Position numbers and translations under genes: made by a program
Assembly: GCF_024055635.1 (NCBI RefSeq)
Contig: NZ_JAMXMB010000021.1
Location: 1 to 64,000, forward strand
Source of the DNA: Microbacterium yannicii
Lineage (GTDB): Bacteria > Actinomycetota > Actinomycetes > Actinomycetales > Microbacteriaceae
Length of the DNA stretch: 64,000 nucleotides
Reading direction: 5' to 3'
Shown: one piece after another, positions 1-8,802 of the stretch
How the letters are laid out: every line of letters starts with the position of its first letter
How positions within the stretch are numbered: position 1 is the first letter of the stretch
Notes under the pieces: model-generated
Told to the model about the DNA's origin: nothing
The model's input: the letters and a program-made list of their open reading frames with translations, nothing else
Database searches by the model: none

Positions 1-30
1 GGCGCAGCAGGACGACCGAGGAGACACATC

Positions 31-1008
31 ATGAGCTATATGCTGCGGCGCTTCGGGTTCTATCTCGTGGCGTTCTGGGTGTCGATCACCCTCAATTTCT
101 TCCTCCCGCGTTTCATGCCGGGTGACCCGGTCTCGCGCATGGTCGCGCGACTGCAGGGGCAGATCCGTCCCGACCAGATCGAGGCGCTCAAAGACTCCTT
201 CGGGCTCAGCGACGCTCCGCTGTGGGAGCAGTACCTCCGCTACCTCGGCCAGATCTTCAGCGGCAACCTCGGATTCTCCATCTCGAGGTTTCCGACCCCC
301 GTCATCGATGTGATCTCGAGCGTCATCGGCTGGACCTTCCTGCTGGGCTTCGTGTCTCTGATCATCGCCGTCCTCATCGGCAACGTGCTCGGCATCCTCG
401 CTGCCTGGCGGCGCGGGGGCGTGCTCGACTCCTTCGTTCCGCCCCTGCTCATCTTCATCGGCTCGTTCCCGTACTTCTGGCTGGCGATGGGACTGCTGTA
501 CCTCTTCGGCGTCACGCTCGGGTGGTTCCCCCTGCGACACGCGTACGAGGTGGGGACCACACCGGAGTTCTCCTTAGCGTTCCTCGGCGACGTCGCGTAC
601 CACCTGATCCTCCCTGCCACGTCGATCGTGCTCGTCTCGGTCGGCGGCTGGATGCTGGGCATGCGCAACACCATGATCGCCACCAACGCCGAGGACTACA
701 TCGTGATGGCCGAAGCGAAGGGGCTGCGCGCTAACCGGGTCATGATGCAGTACGCGGCCCGCAACGCCCTTCTCCCGTCGGTCACCGCATTCGGCATGTC
801 TCTGGGCTTCCTCGTCGGCGGCGCCCTTCTCACAGAGGTCGTCTTCGCCTATCCGGGCATCGGCTACACACTCCTCGCCGCGGTGCAGAACCTCGACTAC
901 CCCCTTATGCAGGGGCTCTTCCTCACGATCACCACGGCCGTGCTGATCGCCAACTTCCTCGTCGACATCGTGTACGTGCGCCTCGATCCGCGCGTGCGCG
1001 TGAGCTGA
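31..1008 (+). CDS. Opp/Dpp-family ABC transporter permease (DppB-like)
   Basis: Inner-membrane channel subunit of a peptide/nickel/oligosaccharide-type ABC importer. The 325 residues show an N-terminal membrane helix, an extracytoplasmic stretch typical of DppB/OppB, about five further hydrophobic helices and the cytoplasmic EAA-type loop near residues 229-250 (EAKGLRANRV). A GAGGAG ribosome site lies just upstream of the ATG. It is the first complete gene of a tight operon with a second permease, two ATPases and fructan enzymes, so the cargo is probably a fructan-derived oligosaccharide rather than a peptide; that is inference. The binding-protein gene is not visible and presumably lies upstream of the window. 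Confidence 0.92.
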   Translation: MSYMLRRFGFYLVAFWVSITLNFFLPRFMPGDPVSRMVARLQGQIRPDQIEALKDSFGLSDAPLWEQYLRYLGQIFSGNLGFSISRFPTPVIDVISSVIGWTFLLGFVSLIIAVLIGNVLGILAAWRRGGVLDSFVPPLLIFIGSFPYFWLAMGLLYLFGVTLGWFPLRHAYEVGTTPEFSLAFLGDVAYHLILPATSIVLVSVGGWMLGMRNTMIATNAEDYIVMAEAKGLRANRVMMQYAARNALLPSVTAFGMSLGFLVGGALLTEVVFAYPGIGYTLLAAVQNLDYPLMQGLFLTITTAVLIANFLVDIVYVRLDPRVRVS

Positions 1009-1020
1009 ACGGAGGCTGTG

Positions 1021-2034
1021 ATGTCACTCGCGCAAGATCCCCGCGCCATGGCCGAGCTCGAGCTCGGCACCCCACCCGGTCCTGACGGGCAGGTTCGAAC
1101 TGCACCCCAGCCGCCTCGCCGGCGACGCGGAGGCAACGGCCTCGTGCGGGGTCTGTTCGGAAATGCCAAGGCGGCTTCGGGACTCGTCATCCTCGTTCTT
1201 TTCGCGCTGATGGCGGTCTTCGCTCCGGTCCTCGCTCCAGGCGACCCGACGCTTATCCAGGGCATCGGCTCGCAGCCGCCCTCGCCGGAGCACTGGCTGG
1301 GAACGACGGCCAAGGGGCAGGACGTGCTGGCGCTGAACATCTGGGGTTCTCGTTCGTCGCTGTTCGTCGGATTCACCGTCGGCATCCTCGCGACGTTCGT
1401 CGGACTTCTCGTCGGCCTCGCATCGGCGTACCTCGGACGCACCATCGACAACGTCCTGTCGCTCGTCACGAACGTGTTCCTCCTGCTGCCCGGGCTGCCG
1501 CTTCTGGTGATCCTCGCCGCGTTCCTGCCTCAGGGACTCGGCACCGTCGTCCTGGTGCTGGTCATCACCGGCTGGGCCGGATCGGCGCGCGTCTTGCGTT
1601 CGCAGGCGATGTCGATCCGCGGCAAGGACTTCGTCGCCGCCTCGCAGGTCACTGGTGAGGGCGGCTTGCGCATCATGTTCCGGGAGATGCTGCCCAACAT
1701 GGCGTCGATCGTGATGAGCACATTCCTCGCCTGCGTGATCTTCGGCATCGGCGCTCAGGCGGGGCTGGAGTTCCTCGGCCTCGGCGACATCAGCACCGTC
1801 AGCTGGGGCACCAACCTGTACTGGGCCAGCAACGACGGTGCCCTGCTGACTGGGGCTTGGTGGGTGTTCGTCCCTCCCGGCGTGTGTATCGCTCTCGTCG
1901 CGTTCGCGCTCGCGCTCGTCAACTACGGAGTCGATGAGACGACCAACCCCCGCCTGCGACGTCCGCGCCGTCGGACCACGCCCGACGCGCCGACGCGCGT
2001 TGCTGCCGACACGCGGAAGGAGATGGTGCGATGA
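1021..2034 (+). CDS. Opp/Dpp-family ABC transporter permease (DppC-like)
   Basis: Second channel subunit of the same importer. It has a cytoplasmic N-terminal tail of about 45 residues rich in Pro and Arg, then a first helix and the five-helix BPD_transp_1 core; the EAA-type loop is around residues 205-225. I chose the ATG at 1021 because GGAGG at 1011-1015 is 5 nt upstream; a GTG three bases earlier is possible. The gene follows the first permease after 12 nt and its stop overlaps the next start (ATGA), so translation is probably coupled. Confidence 0.92.
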   Translation: MSLAQDPRAMAELELGTPPGPDGQVRTAPQPPRRRRGGNGLVRGLFGNAKAASGLVILVLFALMAVFAPVLAPGDPTLIQGIGSQPPSPEHWLGTTAKGQDVLALNIWGSRSSLFVGFTVGILATFVGLLVGLASAYLGRTIDNVLSLVTNVFLLLPGLPLLVILAAFLPQGLGTVVLVLVITGWAGSARVLRSQAMSIRGKDFVAASQVTGEGGLRIMFREMLPNMASIVMSTFLACVIFGIGAQAGLEFLGLGDISTVSWGTNLYWASNDGALLTGAWWVFVPPGVCIALVAFALALVNYGVDETTNPRLRRPRRRTTPDAPTRVAADTRKEMVR

Positions 2035-2948
2035 GCGCTCCGCTGCTGGAAATCCAGGATCTCTCCGTCGAGTACGTCACCGAGGCCCGCACCGTGCGCG
2101 CCGTCGACCGCGTGTCGTTCTCGATCGCGGAGCGCGAAGTGTTCGGCCTCGCGGGCGAGTCCGGCTGCGGCAAGTCGACGATCGCCAACGCGATCCTGCG
2201 GCTGCTTCGCGACCCTGCCGTCATCTCCGGCGGCTCCGTCCGGTTCGCCGGCACGGACGTGCTGGCGCTGAACGCCGAGCAGCTCCGCGAATTCCGCTGG
2301 CGCCAGGTGGCGATGGTGTTCCAGAGCGCCATGAACTCGCTGAACCCCGTGATGACCATCGGCGACCAGATCGTCGACATCTTCACCACCCACGATGGCG
2401 TGTCGAAGAAGAACGCGCTCGCCCGCGCCGGTGACCTCCTCGATCTCGTGGGCATCCCGCGAGACCGACTGCGCTCGTACCCGCACCAGCTGTCGGGTGG
2501 GATGCGGCAGAGGGTCGTCATCGCCATGGCGACGGCGCTTCGGCCCCCCTTGCTCATCATGGACGAGCCCACCACGGCTCTCGACGTCGTGGTGCAGCAG
2601 GAGATCATGGCGCAGATCAAGGACCTGCAGCGCGAACTCGGCTTCGCGATCCTGTTCATCACGCACGACATGTCGCTCATGGTCGAGCTCTCGGACCGGA
2701 TGGCGGTCATGTACGCGGGGCGCTTCGTCGAAACCGCGCGATCAGACGAGATCTTCGATACGCCGGAGCACCCGTACACCCGCGCCCTGATGAACGCGTT
2801 CCCGCCCATGTCGGGACCCCGCACCCGGCTGCAGGGCCTCGGCGAAGGTGTGAGGTTCCGTGACATCCCCGATCTCGAACGACTCACGCCCACCCACTGG
2901 GTGGCGCCCAGTGATGACGACTCTCTGACCATGGAAGCAATCGCATGA
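2031..2948 (+). CDS. Opp/Dpp-family ABC transporter ATP-binding protein (DppD-like)
   Basis: ATPase subunit driving the importer. Walker A (GESGCGKST), the signature LSGGMRQRV and Walker B (LLIMDEPTTALD) are all intact and in order, followed by the switch histidine in FITHDMS. At 305 residues it is slightly shorter than typical DppD proteins, with a short C-terminal extension. It overlaps its neighbours by 4 nt on both sides, the classic DppBCDF arrangement. Confidence 0.93.
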   Translation: MSAPLLEIQDLSVEYVTEARTVRAVDRVSFSIAEREVFGLAGESGCGKSTIANAILRLLRDPAVISGGSVRFAGTDVLALNAEQLREFRWRQVAMVFQSAMNSLNPVMTIGDQIVDIFTTHDGVSKKNALARAGDLLDLVGIPRDRLRSYPHQLSGGMRQRVVIAMATALRPPLLIMDEPTTALDVVVQQEIMAQIKDLQRELGFAILFITHDMSLMVELSDRMAVMYAGRFVETARSDEIFDTPEHPYTRALMNAFPPMSGPRTRLQGLGEGVRFRDIPDLERLTPTHWVAPSDDDSLTMEAIA

Positions 2949-3979
2949 ACGCACAAGAGACCCCCGTGCTCTCGACCCGGGGACTGGAGAAGACGTTCAC
3001 CATCGGCGGGGCATTCTCCCGCAAGCGCGTCCGTGCCCTCGGCGGCGTCGACCTCGACATCGCCCACGGTGAGGTCGTTGCGCTCGTCGGCGAGTCCGGC
3101 AGCGGAAAGTCGACCCTCGCGCGCTGCATCGCGCGCCTCGAGCAACCCTCGGCAGGTACCTTCCTCTTCGAGGGCGAAGACGTCATCGCCACATCGAAGA
3201 GGCGAGCGACGCGCGAGTACCGCTCGGCCGTGCAGATGATCTTCCAGGACCCCTTCGGGTCGCTGAACCCCGTGCACCGTATCGGGCATTTCCTCGAACG
3301 CCCGCTGCGCATCCACGGTGCCGCATCCGGCCGCGCGGAGATGGAGCGCGCGAAGCAGCGGCTGATGGCGAAGGTCGGGCTTCCCGACGAGATGCTGGAC
3401 CGCTACCCGCACGAACTCTCCGGTGGCCAGCGTCAGCGCATCGCGATCGCCCGCGCGCTGGCGGTCAACCCACGGCTGATCCTGGCAGACGAGCCGACGT
3501 CCATGCTCGATGTCTCGGTGCGGATCGGGGTGCTCAACCTCATGCGCACGCTGTGCGAGGAACAGGGCATCTCGATGCTCTACATCACGCACGACCTCGC
3601 CTCAGCGCGCTACCTCGCCGATCGCATCGTGGTGATGTTCGCCGGCGAGTTCGTCGAGGGCGGCGAGGCGATGGAGCTGCTGGCCAACCCGGCACATCCC
3701 TACACCCGCCTGCTCATCTCGGCGGTGCCCGACCCGAAGCGCACCGAACCGTTCGACCCCGTCGAACGTGCGCGACTTCGTCGCGAGGTGCTGCACCCGA
3801 CCGGCTGTCAGTGGACCGGAAAGACGAGCGAGCCCTGCTCGACGGAGACAGCTGTGTTCCACCGGCTGAACGAGAAGCCCGAGCACTGGGTGCGCTGCGG
3901 ACTGTACGCACCGCCGTCCGATGCCCCGGGAACCGCGTTGGAACAGCCCGCACGCGATCAGGAGAACGACGCCGCATGA
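2945..3979 (+). CDS. Opp/Dpp-family ABC transporter ATP-binding protein (DppF-like)
   Basis: Second ATPase of the importer, forming a heterodimer with the preceding subunit. Walker A (GESGSGKST), LSGGQRQRI, Walker B (LILADEPTSMLD) and the H-loop (YITHDLA) are present. The C-terminal oligopeptide-transporter extension contains the cysteines usual in this branch (GCQW, EPCS, RCGLY). It overlaps the GH32 gene downstream by 4 nt, which physically ties the transporter to fructan hydrolysis. Confidence 0.93.
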   Translation: MNAQETPVLSTRGLEKTFTIGGAFSRKRVRALGGVDLDIAHGEVVALVGESGSGKSTLARCIARLEQPSAGTFLFEGEDVIATSKRRATREYRSAVQMIFQDPFGSLNPVHRIGHFLERPLRIHGAASGRAEMERAKQRLMAKVGLPDEMLDRYPHELSGGQRQRIAIARALAVNPRLILADEPTSMLDVSVRIGVLNLMRTLCEEQGISMLYITHDLASARYLADRIVVMFAGEFVEGGEAMELLANPAHPYTRLLISAVPDPKRTEPFDPVERARLRREVLHPTGCQWTGKTSEPCSTETAVFHRLNEKPEHWVRCGLYAPPSDAPGTALEQPARDQENDAA

Positions 3980-5445
3980 CCACGCACCCGACGACCAGCG
4001 AGAACCGGACGTCACCCGGTCTGGTGGAGCTCGCCGCCGCGGACCCGCACCGGCCGGCGTTTCACTTCGTCTCGCCTGCCGGATGGCTCAACGACCCCAA
4101 CGGGCTCACGCAGAGGGGCGGCCAGTACCACCTCTTCTACCAGTACAACCCCTTCGCGCCGGTACACGATCGCATCCACTGGGGCCATGCGCGCAGCACC
4201 GACCTGGTGCGCTGGGAGCACCTGCCGATCGCGCTGGAGCCGACCCCGGGTCCGGACGTCGACGGATGTTGGTCCGGCGTCTTCGTCGACGACGGGGGAG
4301 TGCCCACGCTGGTGTACTCGGGGCGCCACGGCGGCGTCGAACTGCCCTGCCTCGCCACGGGGTCGGACGACCTCGTGGAATGGACGAAGGAACCAGGGAA
4401 CCCGGTCATCGCCGCACCCCCCGAGGATCTCGACATCGTCGCCTTTCGGGACCACTGCGTGTGGAGTGAGCCGTCCGCGGATGGGACCGGCCGATGGCGG
4501 CAGATCATCGGCGCCGGCATCCGAGGCGTCGGCGGCACGGCACTGCTCTACGAATCGGACGACCTGCGTTCGTGGCGATATGTCGGCCCGCTCCTCGTCG
4601 GCGACGCGGCCGACCGACCGCAGACGGCTCCCGACTGGACTGGGACCATGTGGGAATGCGTCGACCTGTTCACCGCGGACGGGGCCGACGTCCTCGTGTT
4701 CTCCGCGTGGGACGACGGTGTGACCCATCACCCCCTGTACTGGTCAGGGCGGTACCACGGCGACCGTTTCGAGCCCCGGGCACTGCACCGGCTCGACCTG
4801 GGCGGGCGCTTCTTCTATGCTCCGCAGTCGATGCGCGACGAGACCGGCCGACGGCTCATGTTCGGGTGGATGCAGGAAGGGCGGACGGATGCCGCGGCCG
4901 TCGCCGCCGGCTGGTCCGGGGTGATGTCGCTGCCGCGCGTCGTCACTGGCCGCCCGGACGGATCTCTTCATCAGGCACCGGCGCCCGAGGTCGACCGGCT
5001 GCGCACCGAGTTGCTGTACGACGGCCCCGCCGCCGAGGTCGGCGCGGCGGGTGTCAGCGGCGATCAGCTCGACATCGAGTTCGACGCCACGCTTCGTCCA
5101 GGCGCCTCGGTCGAGCTCGCCGTGCGCGCGACGGCGGACGGAGCGGAGTGCACCGTATACCGCCTCCGCCGTGTCGGGGGGGAGGTCGAGTTCTCACTCG
5201 ATCGGAGCCGGTCGAGCCTCGATGACAGCGTCGATGCGAAGCCGCTCACAGGCATGGTCGGCCTCGAGGGCGACACCGTGCGGCTGCGCGTCGTGGTGGA
5301 TCACTCCGCTCTGGAGGCATTCGCGAACGGCATCCCGCTCGCCGCGCGTGCGTATCCGACGCGGGATGACGCGCTGCGCGTCTGCGCTGATGTCGGTGGC
5401 GCCTCCGCGACGCTGCGTGTGTGGCGCATGGCGCCCGCCGGCTGA
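3976..5445 (+). CDS. Glycoside hydrolase family 32 (cytoplasmic fructosidase)
   Basis: Predicted beta-fructofuranosidase acting on imported fructo-oligosaccharides or sucrose-like sugars. All three GH32 signatures are visible: WLNDPNG with nucleophile Asp40, the RD motif at 158-159 (transition-state stabiliser) and WEC with acid/base Glu227. A five-bladed propeller region is followed by a C-terminal beta-sandwich from about residue 330. There is no signal peptide, so the enzyme is probably intracellular and processes what the ABC importer delivers. The ATG at 3976 overlaps the preceding stop; a much longer upstream open frame is just the antisense-free extension into the ATPase gene. Exact substrate (inulin-, levan- or sucrose-type) cannot be read from sequence alone. 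Confidence 0.9.
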   Translation: MTTHPTTSENRTSPGLVELAAADPHRPAFHFVSPAGWLNDPNGLTQRGGQYHLFYQYNPFAPVHDRIHWGHARSTDLVRWEHLPIALEPTPGPDVDGCWSGVFVDDGGVPTLVYSGRHGGVELPCLATGSDDLVEWTKEPGNPVIAAPPEDLDIVAFRDHCVWSEPSADGTGRWRQIIGAGIRGVGGTALLYESDDLRSWRYVGPLLVGDAADRPQTAPDWTGTMWECVDLFTADGADVLVFSAWDDGVTHHPLYWSGRYHGDRFEPRALHRLDLGGRFFYAPQSMRDETGRRLMFGWMQEGRTDAAAVAAGWSGVMSLPRVVTGRPDGSLHQAPAPEVDRLRTELLYDGPAAEVGAAGVSGDQLDIEFDATLRPGASVELAVRATADGAECTVYRLRRVGGEVEFSLDRSRSSLDDSVDAKPLTGMVGLEGDTVRLRVVVDHSALEAFANGIPLAARAYPTRDDALRVCADVGGASATLRVWRMAPAG

Positions 5446-5470
5446 CCTCACGCACACAACCACCACCCCA

Positions 5471-5492
5471 GGGGCAGCGCCGACGCTGCCCC
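5471..5492 (+). terminator. Intra-operon hairpin between the two GH32 genes
   Basis: A perfect 9-bp inverted repeat (GGGGCAGCG / CGCTGCCCC) with a 4-nt loop sits in the 64-nt gap. There is no clear U tract, so it may be an mRNA processing or partial termination site that sets different levels of the two enzymes. Confidence 0.5.
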
Positions 5493-5509
5493 CGACGAAA
5501 GGCATCTCC

Positions 5510-7084
5510 ATGGAGGAATCGACTGCGGTCTCGCGCCGCGCACTCTTCGCCGGCGCCGGCGTCAGCGCGCTGGCGGGCACTCTGGCCCTCGCCGGCGAGG
5601 GAGCGCCCGCCGCCGCCGCGGATGCGGCATCCGTCCTCGCCACGAACTCGAAAGGACGCAGCCGAATGCGGCCCGCCTACCACGTCAGCGTTCCCGACAA
5701 CTGGAAGAACGACCCTCAGCGACCCGTCTATATCGACGGCGAGTACCACTACTACTACCTCTACAACGCGGACTACAACGAGGGCGGCGGGGGCACCGCG
5801 TGGCGGCGTGCGACGACCAGTGACCACGTGTCGTTCCGTGATCGTGGGGTTGCCATCCCGAAGTTCAGCAATGGGAACGGCGACTGCTGGTCCGGATCCC
5901 TCGTCGTCGACGAGCGGAACACGGCAGGCTACGGTGAGGACGCCGTCATCGCCCTGGTGACGCAGGCGCCTGACGGCAGGCAGGCGCAGTACCTCTGGTA
6001 CTCCACGGATCGCGGGCGGACGTTCCAGCCCGGCGGCGACGCGCCGGTCCTGCAGAACCCTGGCGTGCATGACTTCCGCGATCCCAAGGTCATCTGGGAC
6101 GCCGACCGCGGGCGCTGGTTCATGGCGAACGCGGAAGGACAGCGGGTCGGGTTCTATGTCTCCGCCGACCTTCGCTCGTGGCGGCGCGTCGGCGAGTTCG
6201 TGCGCACCGACCTGGGACTGATCGAGTGTCCCGACATCTTCCGCATGACGGCCGACGACGGCACGACGCACTGGATCCTCGGGATCAGCGCCAACGGCAA
6301 GGGCCGCGGGCTGCCGGCGACGTACGCGTACTGGACGGGCGCGTTCGACGGCGCGTCGTTCGTCCCCGATCACGGCGAGCCGCGCTGGCTCGACTACGGG
6401 TTCGACTTCTACGGTGCCGTGACCTACCCGAATCACGATGCATCGGGCGCAGAAGACCCGACGCTGCGCCGCGCCATCGGCTGGGCGAACTTCTGGGACT
6501 ACCCCCACAACACGCCCACGCTCGCCACCGACGGCTACAACGGCGACGACATGATCGTGCGCGATGTGCGGCTCACCGCGGGCGACGGCGGCTACTACCT
6601 CGCCTCCACGCCGACAGCGGCGCTCGCGCAGTACGCCAAGAAGACGCACCGTCTGGGCGACGTCGCCGTCTCGGGCGTGCGCGACCTGGAGGTGCGCTCG
6701 CTCGCCTACGACCTTTCGTGCGAATTGGTCTGGGATCCGGCGGCGGCACCCTCCAACATCGGCTTCGAGGTGTGCCGCGCTCCGGGCGGAGGCCGTCACG
6801 TCGCCGCCGGGGCGTTCCTGAACGGCCCATTCACCTACGTCAACCGCCGCCCGACGATCAATCCCACCGGGGGAGAGTCGCAGACGCCGATCGACCCCTC
6901 GACGGGTCGGCTCGCGGTCCGCATCCTCGTCGATCGCACGAGCGTGGAGCTGTTCGTGGGAGACGGCCGCGTGGTCCACTCGCACCGCGTCTTCCCCTTG
7001 GAGGGCGACGACCGCATCCGGCTGTACGCCAACGACGGATCGGCGACCTTCCGAGGTCTCACCATTCGCGAGCTGGCCATCTGA
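5510..7084 (+). CDS. Secreted GH32 enzyme (levanase / levan fructotransferase-like)
   Basis: Exported fructan-degrading enzyme of 524 residues. The N-terminus carries a twin-arginine signal (SRRALFAGAG) with an Ala-rich cleavage region near residues 35-45. GH32 catalytic residues are in place: Asp68 in WKNDPQRP, Arg190-Asp191 in FRDPK, and Glu239 in ECPD. The WKNDPQ form of the first motif differs from the WLNDPNG of the upstream enzyme and, as I recall the family, resembles levan-acting members including levan fructotransferases that release difructose anhydride. A C-terminal beta-sandwich completes the fold. Start chosen at the ATG directly before the Tat signal; the open frame extends upstream but without signal features. 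Together the locus suggests extracellular cleavage, import, intracellular hydrolysis and phosphorylation. Confidence 0.85.
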   Translation: MEESTAVSRRALFAGAGVSALAGTLALAGEGAPAAAADAASVLATNSKGRSRMRPAYHVSVPDNWKNDPQRPVYIDGEYHYYYLYNADYNEGGGGTAWRRATTSDHVSFRDRGVAIPKFSNGNGDCWSGSLVVDERNTAGYGEDAVIALVTQAPDGRQAQYLWYSTDRGRTFQPGGDAPVLQNPGVHDFRDPKVIWDADRGRWFMANAEGQRVGFYVSADLRSWRRVGEFVRTDLGLIECPDIFRMTADDGTTHWILGISANGKGRGLPATYAYWTGAFDGASFVPDHGEPRWLDYGFDFYGAVTYPNHDASGAEDPTLRRAIGWANFWDYPHNTPTLATDGYNGDDMIVRDVRLTAGDGGYYLASTPTAALAQYAKKTHRLGDVAVSGVRDLEVRSLAYDLSCELVWDPAAAPSNIGFEVCRAPGGGRHVAAGAFLNGPFTYVNRRPTINPTGGESQTPIDPSTGRLAVRILVDRTSVELFVGDGRVVHSHRVFPLEGDDRIRLYANDGSATFRGLTIRELAI

Positions 7085-7126
7085 CGAACGCCGTCGACCA
7101 GTCCATGCACCGAGAGGAATGACAGC

Positions 7127-8023
7127 ATGACCGCGCTCGTGATCGGCGAGGCACTCATCGACGTGGTGTCCGAACCGGGGCGTCCGGAGAGGCGGACGCC
7201 GGGCGGTGGGCCGTTCAACGTGGCGATCGGCCTGGCGAGACTGCAGATTCCGACGGCGCTCCTTGCCCATGTGGGAACGGATGCCGACGGTCAACTGCTG
7301 CTGGATGCACTCGAGGACGCCGGAGCGACGTTCGTCGGAGAGCGCGTGGGCGTGACCTCGACGGCTCACGCTCACCTCGCGGAGGACGGATCGGCAACCT
7401 ACCGGTTCGCGCTCGACTGGGACCCGCACCTGGCCGGAGAGTTCTCGACCGATCGGCTGTGGGGTGCCGTGCATGTCGGCTCCCTGGGCGCCTTCCTCCG
7501 GCCGGGCCGCGAGCTGGTCGATCGGCTCCTCGAGCACGAACCGGCACGCCTGCGGTCGTTCGACCCCAACATCCGGCCGGGACTCGTCGGCCCGCCAGAC
7601 GAGGCACGGTCGCGGGTGGAGGCGATCGCCGGGCGGATCGACGTGCTCAAGCTCAGCGACGAAGACGCCGCGTGGCTGTACCCCGGTGTCGACATCGCCG
7701 ACGTCATCGCCATGCTGCTCGCTTCGGGTCCCAGTCTCATCGCCGTGACCCGAGGGGGCGACGGCTCTGTGATCGCCACACACGAGCACACCGTCGAGAT
7801 CGCCGCCCCTCGCACACAGGTCGTCGACACGATCGGAGCCGGCGACGCCTACATGAGCGCGATGCTCGGTGCACTCATCCTGAACGACGCGGTCGCTGTC
7901 GGCATCGAGAACCTGTCGGCCGACGTGCTGCTCGACATCGGCGGGATGGCGTCGCGCGCCGCGGCCTTCGTCGTCGCTCACGCTGGTTCGAACCCTCCGA
8001 CCTTCGAACAACTCCGCGGCTGA
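7127..8023 (+). CDS. PfkB-family sugar kinase (probable fructokinase)
   Basis: ATP-dependent kinase of the ribokinase/PfkB family, 298 residues, the normal length. The first PfkB signature (GGGPFNVAIGLARL) lies near residues 25-38 and the second, with the catalytic Asp and anion hole, is DTIGAGDAY near residue 232. Position 43 nt after two GH32 genes makes fructose the likely substrate, giving fructose 6-phosphate for glycolysis. It appears to be the last gene of the fructan operon. Confidence 0.88.
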   Translation: MTALVIGEALIDVVSEPGRPERRTPGGGPFNVAIGLARLQIPTALLAHVGTDADGQLLLDALEDAGATFVGERVGVTSTAHAHLAEDGSATYRFALDWDPHLAGEFSTDRLWGAVHVGSLGAFLRPGRELVDRLLEHEPARLRSFDPNIRPGLVGPPDEARSRVEAIAGRIDVLKLSDEDAAWLYPGVDIADVIAMLLASGPSLIAVTRGGDGSVIATHEHTVEIAAPRTQVVDTIGAGDAYMSAMLGALILNDAVAVGIENLSADVLLDIGGMASRAAAFVVAHAGSNPPTFEQLRG

Positions 8024-8445
8024 AACCGTGTTCAACCGACCCGGTGTGAAACCGAGGCGCCTGCCGACCCGGCGGTCTCCCGGCGCCACCTACGGGCAAC
8101 GCTTGTGTCCACCTGGCGTCCATGGGAAGTGCGCCGCGGAGCGACCGTCGTCAGCCGTTAAGTGTGGGTCCCGGGGGCTCGTCTGTGCTGCGCAGATGCT
8201 GGATCTCCGCTTCCTCAATCCACTCCCGCGCGAGTGAGGCCTAACGCCATCGATCCTTCTGGTTGAGCCCGGCAAGCTCGGGAAAAAGCTCAAACCGTGT
8301 CCGCACGCGGTCGGGGATGTCGTGCGCGGCCACCCGTCGAGTCGAGGAGAGCCTTGACTGCGCCGGGTTGGTGCCACCGCTGTCAATCAGTGCAACGAGC
8401 TCACGGGCATTTGCCTGGCCACGCTCGCGGTGGGCGATTGCGCTA
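8024..8445. other. Gene-poor stretch after the fructan operon
   Basis: About 420 bases without a convincing intact gene. Short open frames occur on both strands but none has a ribosome site or recognisable motif. The right-hand half carries the possible gene remnant listed separately. No clear hairpin terminator or direct repeat was found. Confidence 0.5.
8241..8430 (-). pseudogene. Possible C-terminal remnant of an unknown protein
   Basis: On the minus strand a frame ending at a TAG (8241-8243) reads like real protein: about 60 residues with mixed charged and hydrophobic composition, including AHRERGQANARELVALID and a tail ELFPELAGLNQKDRWR. It has no start of its own and upstream it runs into the neighbouring membrane-protein gene in another frame. 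I read it as a gene fragment left by a recombination event. I do not recognise the family, and chance cannot be excluded. Confidence 0.3.
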
Positions 8446-8787
8446 CTACCGGCCGAACCCGCCGCCGCCCGGCGCGGGAGCCGCGGGAGCCGCGGACTTC
8501 GGGTCGCCCAGGATGATGGGGATCTCCCCGCTCTCCTTCGCCCGGGGCACCTCGATGACGAGGCGGAGGATGAGGAAAACGGCCATTCCGATGAGCAGGC
8601 CGATCGCGTACCAGGCGAACTGCTCGCCCTTCGAGTCGAAGAGCACCGTCACCGCACCGCCGCCGATCGCGGCGAACACGGCGGCGAGGTCCGAGACCGC
8701 CGTCTCCTTCGTCCGCACCAGCGTGCGGTAGGTGATATAACCGGCGACGACTCCGAAGCAGACTGCGCCCACCATCAGTATCGACAT
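8446..8787 (-). CDS. Small membrane protein next to the CHAT protease
   Basis: Unrecognised 113-residue protein with three predicted membrane helices (about residues 1-21, 33-50 and 58-80), a Gly-rich middle helix (AAIGGGAVTVL) and a soluble Pro/Ala/Gly tail (PAAPAPGGGGFGR). There is no signal peptide. Its start is 15 nt beyond the CHAT gene stop, with a GGGAG ribosome site 7 nt upstream, so the two are almost certainly co-transcribed. In protease-effector modules a small membrane protein can be a target, a pore former or an anchor; which applies here is inference. Confidence 0.75.
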   Translation of the reverse strand: MSILMVGAVCFGVVAGYITYRTLVRTKETAVSDLAAVFAAIGGGAVTVLFDSKGEQFAWYAIGLLIGMAVFLILRLVIEVPRAKESGEIPIILGDPKSAAPAAPAPGGGGFGR

Positions 8788-8802
8788 GTCATCTCCCTGT
8801 TC

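Noticed and set aside
5246..8089. 947-codon open frame on the minus strand opposite the GH32 and kinase genes
   Set aside because: Arg/Val/Gly-biased composition with no motifs; it mirrors GC-rich third positions of the real plus-strand genes.
8090..8386. 98-codon minus-strand gene
   Set aside because: Arg/Pro/Ser-rich composition and no ribosome site; the alternative frame in the same place looks more protein-like.
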